A stretch of 21,218 nucleotides of DNA, from positions 1 to 21,218 of the forward strand of contig SZWC01025186.1 of NCBI GenBank assembly GCA_023375785.1, given 5' to 3'. This document shows positions 9,727 to 19,380 of the stretch, one piece after another (the stretch's first letter is position 1; the number at the start of each line of letters is the position of its first letter). Under the pieces are notes generated by a model. It did not search any database. It saw nothing but the letters and a program-made list of their open reading frames with translations, and had not been told where the DNA came from. Position numbers and translations under genes: made by a program. Source of the DNA: Penium margaritaceum. Taxonomy: Eukaryota; Streptophyta; Zygnematophyceae; Desmidiales; Peniaceae.

Positions 9727-9741
9727 GGGTTATGGGCCCAC
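9727..9741 (+). other. Primer-binding site matching the anticodon region of initiator tRNA-Met
   Basis: GGGTTATGGGCCCAC starts two bases after the LTR CA. Its reverse complement, GTGGGCCCATAACCC, contains the CAT anticodon and the anticodon stem and loop of plant-type initiator tRNA-Met as I recall it. It does not match the tRNA 3' acceptor end, which would give TGGTATCAGAGC in most plant Copia elements. Drosophila copia has nearly the same site and is primed by the 5' half of initiator tRNA-Met cut in the anticodon arm. The matched length, 15 nt, is the same as I recall for copia. Half-tRNA priming is therefore inferred here. Confidence 0.85.
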
Positions 9742-9824
9742 GGCCCTGACCGGACTCCACATCGTTCACGGCTTCCGCGGCGGACGGGATTGTCGTCGGG
9801 GACGACATCGCTGTCAAACTCTGA
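9742..9824 (+). other. Untranslated leader and decayed gag start
   Basis: No ATG in the gag frame is visible between the primer-binding site and the conserved gag domain. The gag frame is interrupted by TGA at 9747 and 9822. A neighbouring frame reads SNSEVPELKTAQ (9814-9849) before TAA at 9850, which resembles the Pro-x-Leu stretch that opens many Copia gag proteins. I infer that the original start codon and one small indel have decayed here, but this cannot be settled from one copy. Confidence 0.45.
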
Positions 9825-10682
9825 GGTCCCAGAGTTGAAGACTGCGCAATAACACAGAAGGAGACGCAGGCCATTGAGAAGTATGCGGGCGGTCCTGGCT
9901 TGGGGCTATGGAGGTGGCACTTCGAGGTCCACCTCACGCATAAGGGTGTGCTGCAGGTCATGTTGGGAACCGAAGTCCTCGACGAAGCGACAGCGACGGA
10001 AGCGCAGAAGGAGGCCTTCGCAAAGAAGAACACGGAGGCGCTCATGCTGCTAGTGTCCGGGACGGCTGAGTCGCAGTGGGGCTACTTCCAAGGCTGCAAG
10101 CTGGCAGCCGAGGCTTGGCAAAAACTTTGCACCATCCATCAATCCAAGTCGCTAGCGAACAAAATCTTTGCCATGAAGCGACTCCTGACGGTGAGAATCG
10201 AGGAGGGAGATGATGTTATCACCGCCATGCAGCAGATCAAGTTGCTCGCCTCACAGTGCAATGACGTGGGATGGAAGATCGACACGCAGCTGCAGGCGAT
10301 GGCCCTCCTCATGGCCCTTCCTGACAGTTGGAGTCCTCTCATCACAGTCTTGGGAGGATGGGCAGAGGACAAGCTCACCTATGGCGCGGTCATAGAGTAC
10401 ATCCGCAATGAGGCGCAGCGATGGAGCTGCGGGGAGTCCTCGTCTTCCTCACCGGCCCTCGTCACCAAAACGCGTGGTGGCGGAAGTGGGGACAAGGGAG
10501 GTGGCGGACATGGCAGCGGCAAGAAGGGCGCCAAGAAGGGTGCGTGCCGCAACTGCGGCAAGGAGGTCCACTGGGCCCGTGAGTGCACCGAGGATGCAAA
10601 AGCTGGCGGCAAGGACGCCAAAGGCAAGAGTGCGCTCCTCAACAGAACTCAAAACCACTACCTCAAGAAGGCTAACCGGTGA
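9825..10682 (+). pseudogene. gag: gag (capsid/nucleocapsid), broken
   Basis: Gag forms the virus-like particle and binds the element RNA in the cytoplasm. After a start-less N-terminus, WRWHFEVHLTHKG (about 9909-9947) opens a Copia-type gag domain (UBN2 / Retrotran_gag_2 family). It continues through AEAWQKLCTIHQSKSLANK and the LPDSWSPLI segment to about 10420. A Ser- then Gly/Lys-rich basic linker leads to a zinc knuckle at 10545-10586, C-x2-C-x4-H-x4-C, with all four metal ligands present. The usual Gly before His is Val. The frame ends at TGA 10680-10682, where the family normally has Trp just before the protease LDSGA box, so this stop is a mutation and not the true gag end. No in-frame ATG is visible. 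Confidence 0.88.
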
Positions 10683-11060
10683 TACCTTGACTCCGGAGCG
10701 GAGGAGCATACCCAGGTCGAGAAGGTCGGGTTCATCAACTACACGAAGTCCAGCAAGTCCATGGAGGTCGCGAACGACAAGGTCGAGCCGGCGGCTGGCC
10801 AAGGAGATGTGGACGTGGAGGTGGTGGTTGGTGGGAAGCGGATGCAGCGCGTGATCAAGAACGTGCAGCACGTACCTGGTTTGGCTGACATCCTAAGTGT
10901 CATCCGCCTGACTGACAAGGGGTACAAGGTGCTCTTCAAGAGAAGAGGGGCAGTCGTGCGAAAGGACGCTGGCGGAACGACCGTGCTGGAGGCTAAGGGC
11001 GAGGGAGGCCTCTACATCGTGGAGACCAAGGTGATCCCCGCGGCGACAGATTCAGCAAAT
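10683..11060 (+). pseudogene. pol: Aspartic protease domain of pol, broken
   Basis: The retroviral-type aspartic protease cuts the Gag-Pol polyprotein. The active-site box YLDSGAEEH starts immediately after the TGA, with the catalytic Asp codon at 10689-10691 intact. The flap-side and C-terminal segments follow in the same frame: SSKSMEVANDKVEPAAGQGD, then VQHVPGLADILSVIRLTDKG, the usual Copia V-P-x-L-x-x-x-L-x-S motif. Family members read DSGA-x-x-H-M/I; here Thr follows the His. It shares the frame with gag and with integrase downstream, so only the stop separates it from gag. An internal ATG at 10761 would miss the active site. Confidence 0.85.
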
Positions 11061-11948
11061 TCGCAGGAACGCACCGTCAACCTGGCCAAAGGAGGGGGGG
11101 CTGATCTGGAGCTCTGGCACCGACGACTGGGACATTCCTCACCCGCAGTCATGAAGGAGATGGCGAAGCGCAAGCTGGTACACGGCCTCGTTGTCGACGG
11201 TGCGGAAGAGGCGACAGATGCAACAGTGCACAAAAAGTGCGAGCCTTGCATTTTGGGCAAGGCAAGGCGCAAACCGTTCAACGAGAACTTGAATCGCGCC
11301 TTGGACTTGCTAGAGGTCGTGCAGAGCGACGTGTGCGGACCATTCAAGATGGCGTCAAAGAGCGGCGCACGTTACTTCATCACCTTCATTGATGACTACA
11401 GCAGAAAACTCTTTGTGTACTTCATGAAGCGGAAAGGCCAGGTCCTGGACCGGCTGAAGGAGTATGTCACCGCGGTGGAGAGGCAGATTGGACGGAAGGT
11501 CAGAGTGCTACGCAGCAACAACGACGGAGAGTACGTGGGCTATAGCGGGTGGATGAAGCAGTAGGGCATAAAATGGCAACAAACTACGCCTTATTGGCCT
11601 CAGTCAAATGGCGTGGCGGAGCGGGCGAACCAGACGCTGCTGAACATGGTACAGACCATGTTGGTGGATGCGGAATTGCTGTGGAGCTTCTGGGCGGAAG
11701 CTGTGCGTACGGCGAGCTACACAATCAACCTCACTCCTACAGCGGTGCTGAAGGGGAAGAGCGGCTGGAAGACGCCGCAGGAGGTTTGGAGCGGGTGCAA
11801 GCCAAGTGTGGCACACCTGAAAGTGTTCGGGTGCAAGGCGCACGCGATGGTGCAAACTGCGCAGAGGCGCGACAGCATGCTGGAGCCACGGGCAAATTCG
11901 TATCTCTTCCTTGGCTATGAGAGCGCGCATAAGGCGTACAGGCTTTAA
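11061..11948 (+). pseudogene. pol: Integrase domain of pol, broken and missing one catalytic Asp
   Basis: Integrase inserts the cDNA into chromosomes. The HHCC zinc domain is complete: His 11118 and 11133 (WHRRLGHSS), Cys 11238 and 11247 (CEPC, followed by LGKARRKPF). In the core, the first Asp is present (QSDVCGP, 11328-11330). The expected S-D-N-G-G-E-Y box reads SNNDGEY, with Asn at 11517-11519 replacing the second catalytic Asp. The Glu of GVAERANQTLL is present at 11619-11621. The Asp-to-Glu spacing is two residues shorter than usual. TAG at 11562 interrupts the core, and TAA at 11946 truncates the C-terminal part after FLGYESAHKAYRL. Both G-to-A changes in the SNNDGEY box fit cytosine deamination on the other strand. 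Confidence 0.9.
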
Positions 11949-12492
11949 GACATGCGCAAGGGGGAAGGGGGAGGTAATCCGCAGCCAAGACGTCGAGTTT
12001 GATGAGCAGCAGAGCTACATGAGTAGCAACAATGTGGGCGTGGTGGACTCCCCAAAGACGGGGGAGTGGTTCCAGCTCCTTGACTATGAGTAGGAGCCGG
12101 CGTACTCCGAAGTTGAGGATGCGGCATCAGAGCGCAACGGTGCACCAGCGGTGGCAGCCGAAGCGGAAGAATCTGATGACGATCCAGCTGATGAGGAGAT
12201 CCACCGGAAGGATCCGGCGGATGAGGCACCAAGGGTGCCAAGGCGCGCACTCCCGGCAGAGTGTGCAACGGGCGTTGGTGGAAAATCCACTGGACGTGCC
12301 GTCCGTCCGGGAGATGTTTCGCCAGAGCGGGAGAGATCCGTGGGGAGCCGTCCGGTTGATGATGAACCGGAGCGTGCTGAGTTGGAGGGATCGCAGTAGA
12401 GCGACGATGCGCCACCAAAACTACCGCGCCGTAGCGGGAGGCAGCAAAAAGCGGGGAAGCGCTTCGACGCAAGCACCGGTCGATAGATTGGC
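11949..12492 (+). pseudogene. pol: Integrase C-terminus and acidic linker to reverse transcriptase, frameshifted
   Basis: After TAA 11946 the frame reads DMRKGE, then loses homology. The expected continuation, KGEVIRSQDVEFDE, is found one frame over. The cause is visible: AAGGGGG at 11958-11964 is tandemly repeated at 11965-11971, adding 7 bp. Downstream the new frame is the one used by reverse transcriptase. TAG codons at 12091, 12397 and 12484 interrupt the linker, which is rich in Glu, Asp, Pro, Ser and Arg. Such a low-complexity linker between integrase and reverse transcriptase is normal in Copia elements. The three stops follow YE, SQ and GR, so at least two could derive from CAG or GAG by one change. 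Confidence 0.82.
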
Positions 12493-14118
12493 ATGACGCG
12501 GTGCACGCTGGCTGCATCGACGGAGCCGACTACCGTGCGAGAGGCGCTTGCGCGGCCCAAAGGGGATCAATGGGACGCAGCCATCAAATCTGAGCTGGCG
12601 TCCATCACGGAAAATGATACGTGGGAGCTGGTTGACAGGCCGAAAAATGCCAAGGTCATCGGCGCAAAGTGGGTCTTCAAGACCAAGTTCACAAAGGAAG
12701 GTGTGGTTGACAAGTACAAGGCGCGGCTGGTGGCGAAAGGTTATGCACAGCGTAAGGGGGAGCACTACGATGAGACGTTTGCTCCCATCGCCAAGGTCAC
12801 AAGCATCTGGGCGATCCTTGCGGTGGCGGCCGCGAAGGACATGGAGCTCCACCAAATGGACTTAAAGAAGGCCTTCCTCAATGGCATCATAGACAAAGAG
12901 ATCTACATGGAGGTGCCGGAGGGGGTGGAGGCGCCGGAGGGCAAGGTGTGCAAGTTGCGGAAGTCCTTGTACGGGATAAAACAATCGCCCAGATGCTGGT
13001 ACCAACAGATGGACAGCTTCATGGCACAACTCAGCTTCAAGCGCTGTGAATCGGATCACAGCGTGTACGTGCGGCATGACAAACAGCTCCATCAAATCGT
13101 TGCACTCTACGTGGACGCCCTGATTTTTTGCTCAACGGATCTGCCGGGCCTACAGCGGCTGAAAGAGCAGCTGAGCAGCAGATTCCAGATGGTGGACATG
13201 GGGGAGCTGGAGTACTACCTCGGGGTGAGCATCACGCGGAACCGGAGGGCGCGCACGCTTGAGCTCGGGCAGGCCAAATACGTGGCCGAGGTGCTGAAGC
13301 GGTACGACATGGAGGACTGCAAACCAGTTGGTACTCCAGTCTCCACGACCTGTGAACTAAGTGCGGCAATGGCGCCGCAGACAAAAGAAGAGCGGGAGGA
13401 TATGGCAGGGGTGCCCTACCAATCGGCGGTGGGCAGGCTCATGTACGCCATGGTGGCGACTCGACCAGACCTGGCCTACGGGGTGGGCCAAGTGAGCAGG
13501 TACGTGGCCGATCCACGGCCACTATACTGGCAGGCGGTCAAGCGCATCCTCCGCTACCTGCAGGCGACGCAGCATGTGTGCTTGAGGTTCGACGGCAAGG
13601 GATGGGCGGACCCTTTGCGTCTGGTCTGCTACACGGATGCAGACTACGCTGGCGATGTGGACAAGCGAAAGTCCACATCCGGCTACGTGTTCTTCCTCGC
13701 AAGTGCAGTGGTCTCGTGGTGCAGCAGAAAGCAAGACTGCGTCGCCATCTCCACATTAGAAGCAGAGTACATCGCGCTGGCCGAGGCGGTCAAGGAGGCG
13801 GTGTGGCTCCGCACGTTGCTGGGGGAGCTCGGCGTGTCGCAGCAGGAGCCTACGGTGGTACAAGAGGACAACACCGGCTCAATCTCGCTGACCAACAACC
13901 CGACGCAACACAGGAGGACAAAGCACATTGACGTGCATTATCATTACGCACGGGACATGGTTGAAAAGGGGCAGGTGGTGCTACAACACTGCAGCACGCA
14001 CAACATGCTTGCGGATTGCTTGACCAAAGCGCAACCCTTGGACCGGCACGCATTGAGCGTGGCTGGACTTGGGATGACCAGCTATGATGGGCTGGAGGGC
14101 GCAGCGGAAGATGAGTGA
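12493..14118 (+). pseudogene. pol: Reverse transcriptase and RNase H domains of pol; open frame but catalytic box mutated
   Basis: This 541-codon frame is the longest real coding remnant. Residues about 25-270 are the Copia reverse transcriptase domain (RVT_2): ENDTWELVDRP, IGAKWVFKTKF, YKARLVAKGYAQRKG, ETFAPIAKVTS, then QMDLKKAFLNG with the first catalytic Asp (residue 123), and LYGIKQSPRCWYQ. The YVDD box reads YVDA at residues 206-209 (Ala codon 13117-13119), so the second metal-binding Asp of that box is gone and polymerase activity is expected to be lost. The connection carries GVPYQSAVGRLMYAM and RPDLAYGVG. RNase H at about 380-515 keeps TDADYAGD, STLEAEYIA, QEDN, KHIDVHYH and ADCLTK. 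The start at ATG 12493 is only the first Met after TAG 12484, not a true start. TGA at 14116 is probably the native stop. Confidence 0.93.
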
Positions 14119-14150
14119 GAGCAGGCAGGAGCAGCGGGCATGGAAGGTGC

Positions 14151-14161
14151 AAGGGGGAGAA
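14151..14161 (+). other. Polypurine tract
   Basis: AAGGGGGAGAA lies directly against the TG of the 3' LTR. It is an all-purine run of the form seen in plant Copia elements and primes plus-strand DNA synthesis. It is intact. The 32 bases between the pol stop and the tract hold nothing else recognisable. Confidence 0.93.
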
Positions 14162-15152
14162 TGTTGAAGATTTGCCCCTCTGCATGCCCAAGTGCGGCGC
14201 CGGGAGGCGCCGACGAGCCGCCAGAGAGAGGAAATTCTGCGTCCACGGATCTGGCGACTTGCGGATTGCTCGGATCCTAAAATTAAGGATTTCCCCTGAA
14301 AGTTGATGAGTTGCTGAATCCGGTGGAAGTTGTTTCACCAGAATCGGACTAGTATTGAGGGAGATATGGGCTTCTAAAGTTGGGGTGTGCGCGGCGGTTC
14401 TGGGAGCTGGCCGCGGTTCGACTTCCGGTGAATAATCGACCAGAACGAGTAACAAAATGCCATCTGGGGATTTTGCTCCGGAAGGTCTGCCGAGGCGTCC
14501 GGTGGATGATCCGCCGGATTTCAGGAGTGCAGTTTGTTACTGAGGGACTTAGCCAAAATCCTGGCTCGGAGTCTGAAACTCAAAAGTACAGTTTGTTACT
14601 TTGGGACTTGGTCAAAATTCTGACTGGACGTCCGCGAACAGGTTTCGACCCACATCAATCCCCATCACCAAACTCGATGATTAACTCATCAAAACAGACC
14701 CCAAAGGCGCGAGCGGTGCCGCCAATACGCGTAGGGACATCTCCGCCTCCGGAATGGCGTTTTGATGGGTCCTTGATGTGTGAGGGCGCCTCGGCGGGCG
14801 ACGTAGTGCGCGCCGCCGACTGAGCGGCTGATTTGGGGTACTGCGCTTCGGATGACGTAGCGGGAGCTACAGTGATCCAAATCGCGCATGGTTTGAAGCG
14901 TTTGAGAGCTCATGACTATCCCTACAAATGTTCAGATCATGTTCATGTTCAAAAACAAATACAAAATTGCGTTCTTTCCTTCGCAAAAGTGACTGTCTCG
15001 CATTTGTCTTCAACTGCCAGAAACATAGCGTGAGGCAACCAGAAAGCTCACGCTTGGACTCAGAACAACCCGCACAAAACTTAGCCGTGAACATACAGTA
15101 GACCCGTCGGGCCACGTTGGAACTGCCTCCACACGGGGGCTAGTTTCTGACA
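14162..15152 (+). repeat. 3' long terminal repeat
   Basis: Runs from TGTTGAAGATTTG to TTTCTGACA and aligns over its whole length with 8735-9724. By hand I count about 70 mismatches, mostly transitions, and one extra T (in CGTTTTGATG near 14759), giving about 93% identity. LTRs are identical at insertion, so this gives a relative age. The 59-bp internal repeat (14518 and 14577) and the stem-loop at 15027-15054 are retained. Confidence 0.96.
15027..15054 (+). promoter_or_regulatory. Conserved LTR stem-loop, 3' copy
   Basis: AGCGTGAG (15027-15034) and CTCACGCT (15047-15054) pair perfectly, as in the 5' LTR, despite about 7% divergence of the LTRs overall. The region from here to the LTR end is also rather well conserved. 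The role is unknown. Confidence 0.6.
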
Positions 15153-15157
15153 GTTGC
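15153..15157. repeat. Target-site duplication, right copy (GTTGC)
   Basis: Follows the CA of the 3' LTR and pairs with GTTGT at 8730-8734, with one mismatch in the fifth base. The array resumes immediately as GACCTAGGTGCTTC, in phase. Confidence 0.8.
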
Positions 15158-15689
15158 GACCTAGGTGCTTCCTAGGTGCACCCTAGTTGCGCCCTAGTTG
15201 TGCCCTAGTTGCGCCCTAGTTTTGCCCTAGTTGTGCCCTCCTTGCGCCTTTAGTTGCATCCTAGTTGCACCGTAGTTGCGCCCTAGTTGCACCCTAGTTG
15301 CACCCTAGTTGCACCCTAGTTGCGCCTTAGTTGCGCCCTAGTTGCACCCTAGTTGCGCCTTAGTTGCGCCCTAGTTGCGTCCTAGTCGTACCCTAGTCGC
15401 ACCCTAGTTGTGCCCTAGTTGCGCCCTAGTTGCGCCCTAGTTACACCCTAGTTGCGCCCTAGTTGAGCCCTAGTTGCGCCCTAGTTGTACCTTAGTTGCG
15501 CCCTAGTTGCGCCCTAGTTGCGCCCTAGTTGCGCCCTAGGTGCTTCCTAGGTGCGCCCTAGTTGCGCCCTAGTTACGCCCTAGTTGCGCCTTAGTTGTGC
15601 CCTAGTTGCGCCCTCCTTGCGCCTTTAGTTGCACCCTCGTTGCACCCTAGTTACGCCCTAGTTGCGCCCTAGTTACACCCTAGTTGCGC

Positions 15690-16319
15690 CCTAGTTGCGC
15701 CTTAGTTGCGCCCTAGTTGCGCCCTAGTTATGCCTTAGCTGAGCCGTAGTTGCTTCCTAGTCACACCCTAGTAGCACCCTAGTTGCGCCCTAGCTGCGCC
15801 CTAGTTGTGCCCTAGTTGCGTCCTAGTTGCACCCTAGTTGCGCCCTAGTTACGCCCTAGTTGCGCCTTAGTTGTGCCCTAGTTGCGCCCTCCTTGCGCCT
15901 TTAGTTGCACCCTCGTTGCACCCTAGTTACGCCCTAGTTGCGCCCTAGTTACGCCCTAGTTACGCCCTAGTTGTGCCCAAGTTGCGCCCTAGTTGCACCC
16001 TAGTTGCGCCTTAGTTGCGCCCTAGTTGCGCCCTAGTTATGCCTTAGCTGAGCCGTAGTTGCTTCCTAGTCACACCCTAGTAGCACCCTAGTTGCGCCCT
16101 AGCTGCGCCCTAGTTGTGCCCTAGTTGCGTCCTAGTTGCACCCTAGTTGCGCCCTAGTTACGCCCTAGTTGCGCCTTAGTTGTGCCCTAGTTGCGCCCTC
16201 CTTGCGCCTTTAGTTGCACCCTCGTTGCACCCTAGTTACGCCCTAGTTGCGCCCTAGTTACGCCCTAGTTACGCCCTAGTTGTGCCCAAGTTGCGCCCTA
16301 GTTGCACCCTAGTTGCGCC
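15690..16319. repeat. 309-bp segmental tandem duplication in the array
   Basis: The distinctive variant order TTATGCC-TTAG, CTGAGCC, GTAGTTGCTTC, CTAGTCACACC, CTAGTAGCACC at 15728-15780 recurs at 16037-16089. The same holds for the CTCCTTGCGCC marker at 15889 and 16198. The offset is 309 bp (28 x 11 + 1). I see no mismatch over roughly 320 bp of overlap, from about 15690 to 16010 against 15999 to 16319. A third, partial copy of the marker region is at 15613, offset 276 bp. Confidence 0.88.
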
Positions 16320-17996
16320 CTAGTTGCGGCCTAGTTGCGCCCTAGTTGTGCCCTAGTTGCACCCTAGTTGCGCCCTAGTTGCGTCCTAGTTGCGCCCCAG
16401 TTGCACCCTAGTTGCACCCTAGTTGCGCCCTAGTTGCGCCCTAGTTGCGCCCTAGTTATACCCTAGTTGCGCCCTAGTTGCGCCCTAGTTACGCCCTATT
16501 TGCAGCCTAGTTGTGCCCTAGTTACGCCCTAGTTGCGCCCTAGGTGCTTCCTAGGTGCGCCCTAGTTGCACCATAGTTGCACCCTAGTTGCACCCTAGTT
16601 TTAACCTAGTTGCGCCCTAGGTACGCCCTAGTTGCGCCCTAGTTGCGCCCTAGTTGCGCCCTAGTTGCACCCTGGTTGCGCCCTAGTTGCACCCTAGGTG
16701 GGCCCTAGTTGCGCCCTAGATGGGCCATAGTTGTGCCCTTGTTGCACCCTAGTTGCGCCCTAGTTACGCCCTAGTTGCGCCCTAGTTGCGCACTAGTTGT
16801 GCCCTAGTTGCGCCCTCGTTGCGCCCTAGTTTCCCCCTACTTGTGCCCTAGTTGCGGCCTAGTTGCGCCTTAGTTGCACCCCAGTTGCGCCCTAGTTACA
16901 CCCTAGTTGGGCCCTAGGTGCGCCCCAGTTATGCCCTAGCTGCGCCCCATTTTTGCCCTAGTTGCGCCCTAGTTGTACCCTAGTTGCGCTCTAGTTGCGC
17001 CCTAGTTGAGCCCTAGTTGCGCCCTACTTGCGCCCTAGTTGCGTCCTAGTTACGCCCTAGTTGTGCCCTAGGTGCTTCCTAGGTGCGCCCTAGTTGCGCC
17101 CTAGTTGTGCCCTAGTTGCGCCCTAGTTTTGCCCTAGTTGGGCCCTCCTTGCACCTTTAGTTGCGCCCTAGTTGCACCGTAGTTGCGCCCTAATTGCACC
17201 CTAGTTGCACCCTAGTTGCACCCTAGTTGCGCCTTAGTTGCACCCTAGTTGCGCCCTAGTTGCGCCTTAGTTACGCCCTAGTTGCGTCCTAGTCGCACCC
17301 AAGTCGTACCCTAGTTGTACCCTAGTTGCACCCTAGTTGCGCCCTCGTTGCGCCCTAGTTGTACCCTAGTTGCGCCCTAGTTACGCCCTAGTTGCGCCCT
17401 AGTTGCGCCCTAGTTGTACCCTAGTTGCGCCCTAGTTACGCCCTAGTTGCGCCAAAATTGCACCCTCGTTGCTCCCTAATTGCGCCCTAGTTGCGCCCTA
17501 GTTGCGCCCTAGTTGCATCCTAGTTACACCCTAGTTGCGCCCTAGTTGCGCCCTAGTTGCGCCCTAGTTGCGCCCTAGTTGCGCCCTGGTTTCGACCTAG
17601 TTGCACCCTAGTTGCGCCCTAGGTGCGCCCTAGTTGCGCCCTAGTTGCGCCCTAGTTGCGCCCTAGTTGCGCCATAGCTGCGCCCTAGTTGCGCCCTAGT
17701 TGCACCCTAGTTGCGCCCTAGTTGCGCCCTAGTTGCGCCCTAGTTGCGCCCTAAGTGCGCCCTAGTTGCGCCCTAGTTGCGCCCTAGTTGCACCCTAGGT
17801 TCGCCCTAGTTGCGCACTAGTTGCGCCCTAGTTGCGCCCTAGTTACGTCCTAGTTGCGCCCTAGTTGAGCCCTAGTTGCGCCCTAGTTGCGCACTAGTTG
17901 CGCCCTAGTTGCGCCGTAGTTGCGCCCTAGTTGCGCCCTAGTTGCGACCTAGGTGCTTCCTAGGTGCGCCCTAGTTGCGCCCTAGTTGCGCCCTAG

Positions 17997-18220
17997 TTGT
18001 GCCCTAGTTGCGCCCTCCTTGTGCCTTTAGTTGCACCCTAGTTACACCCTAGTTGCGCCCTAGTTGTACCCTAGTTGCACCCTAGTCGCACCCTAGTTGC
18101 GCCCTAGTTGTGCCCTAGTTGCGCCCTCCTTGTGCCTTTAGTTGCACCCTAGTTACACCCTAGTTGCGCCCTAGTTGTACCCTAGTTGCACCCTAGTCGC
18201 ACCCTAGTTGCGCCTTAGTT
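17997..18220. repeat. 111-bp segmental tandem duplication in the array
   Basis: The variant marker CTCCTTGTGCC plus TTTAG, followed by TTGCACC, TTACACC, TTGCGCC, TTGTACC, TTGCACC and CTAGTCGCACC, occurs at 18015 and again at 18126. The offset is 111 bp, equal to 10 x 11 + 1. Confidence 0.85.
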
Positions 18221-19194
18221 GCACCCTAGTTGCGCCCTAGTTATGCCCTAGTTGCGCCCATGTTGCGCCCTCGTTGCGCCCTAGTTGCGCCCTAGTTGTG
18301 CCCTAGTTGCACCCTAGTTGCGTCCTAGTTACATCCTAGTTACGCCCTAGTTGCGCCCTAGTTGCGCCCTAGTTGTGCCCTAGTTGCACCCTAGTTGCGA
18401 CCTAGTTGCACCCTAGTTGCGCCCTAGGTTCGCCCTAGTTGCGCCCTAGTTGCGCCCTAGTTGCGCCCTAGTTGCGCCATAGTTGCACCCTAGTTGCGCC
18501 CTAGTTGCACCCTAGTTGAGCCCTAGTTGCGCCCTAGTTGCGCCCTAGTTGCACCCATGGTGCGTCATAGTTCCGTCGTAGTTGCGCCCTAGTTGCACCC
18601 TAGTTGCACCCTAGTTGCGCCCTAGTTGCGCCCTAGTTGCGCCCTAGTTACGTCCTAGTTGCGCCCTAGTTACGCCCTAGTTGCGCCCTAGTTGCGTCCT
18701 AGGTACTTCCTAGGTGCGTCCTAGTTAAGCCCTAGTTGCACCCTAGTTGTGTCCTAGCTGCGCCCTCCTTGCGCCTTTAGTTGTATCCCAGTTACACCCT
18801 AGTTGCGCCCTAGTTGTACCCTAGTTGCACCCTAGTTGCACCCTAGTTGCGCCTTAGTTGCGCCCTAGTTGCACCCTAGTTGCACCTTAGTTGCTCTAGT
18901 TGCGTCCTAGTCGCACCCTAATCGCGCCCTAGTTGCGCCCTAGTTGCACCCTAGTAGCACCTTAGTTGCACCCTTGTTGCACCCTAGTTGCACCCTAGTT
19001 GCATCCTAGATGCGTCCTAGTTGCATCCTACTTGCACCCTAGTTGTGCCCTAGGTGATTCCTAGTTGGGCCCTAGTTGCGCCCTTGTTGCGCCCTAGTTG
19101 CACCCTAGTTTCACCCTAGTTGCATCCTAGTTGCGTCCTAGTTGCGCCCTAGTTGCTCCCTAGGTGATTCCTAGTTGGGCCCTAGTTGCGCCCT

Positions 19195-19380
19195 AGTTGC
19201 GCCCTAGTTACACCCTAGTTCCGCCCTAGTTGCGCCCTACTTGAGCCCTATTTGCGCCCTAGTTGTGCCCTAGTTGTGCCCTAGTTGCGCCCTAGTTACA
19301 CCCTAGTTCCGCCCTAGTTGCGCCCTACTTGAGCCCTATTTGCGCCCTAGTTGTGCCCTAGTTGTGCCCTAGTTGCGCCG
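19195..19380. repeat. 88-bp tandem duplication in the array
   Basis: The order TTACACC, TTCCGCC, TTGCGCC, CTACTTGAGCC, CTATTTGCGCC, TTGTGCC, TTGTGCC, TTGCGCC at about 19208 is repeated at 19296. The offset is exactly eight units. Confidence 0.85.

Larger units (their letters stand above)
8735..15152 (+). mobile_element. Complete but inactivated Ty1/copia LTR retrotransposon inserted in the satellite
   Basis: The element is about 6,418 bp. In order it has a 990-bp LTR (TG...CA), a primer-binding site, gag with a CCHC knuckle, protease, integrase, reverse transcriptase, RNase H, a polypurine tract and a 991-bp LTR. Integrase before reverse transcriptase defines the Ty1/copia superfamily (Pseudoviridae type); gag and pol share one frame, as in Copia. 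It lies on the + strand. Damage is extensive: TGA 10680, TAG 11562, TAA 11946, a frame-shifting 7-bp duplication at 11958-11971, TAG 12091, TAG 12397, TAG 12484, and missense changes in two catalytic sites. LTR divergence of about 7% by hand alignment marks an old insertion. It could move only with proteins supplied by a related active copy. Confidence 0.97.

Noticed and set aside
10379..11347. Long minus-strand frames opposite gag and pol
   Set aside because: They are shadows of the coding strand in GC-rich sequence and resemble no known protein.
9725..14161. Gypsy-type (Ty3) element or retrovirus
   Set aside because: Integrase precedes reverse transcriptase, the reverse transcriptase has Copia-type motifs (KARLVAKGY, LYGIKQSPR), and no envelope frame is present.
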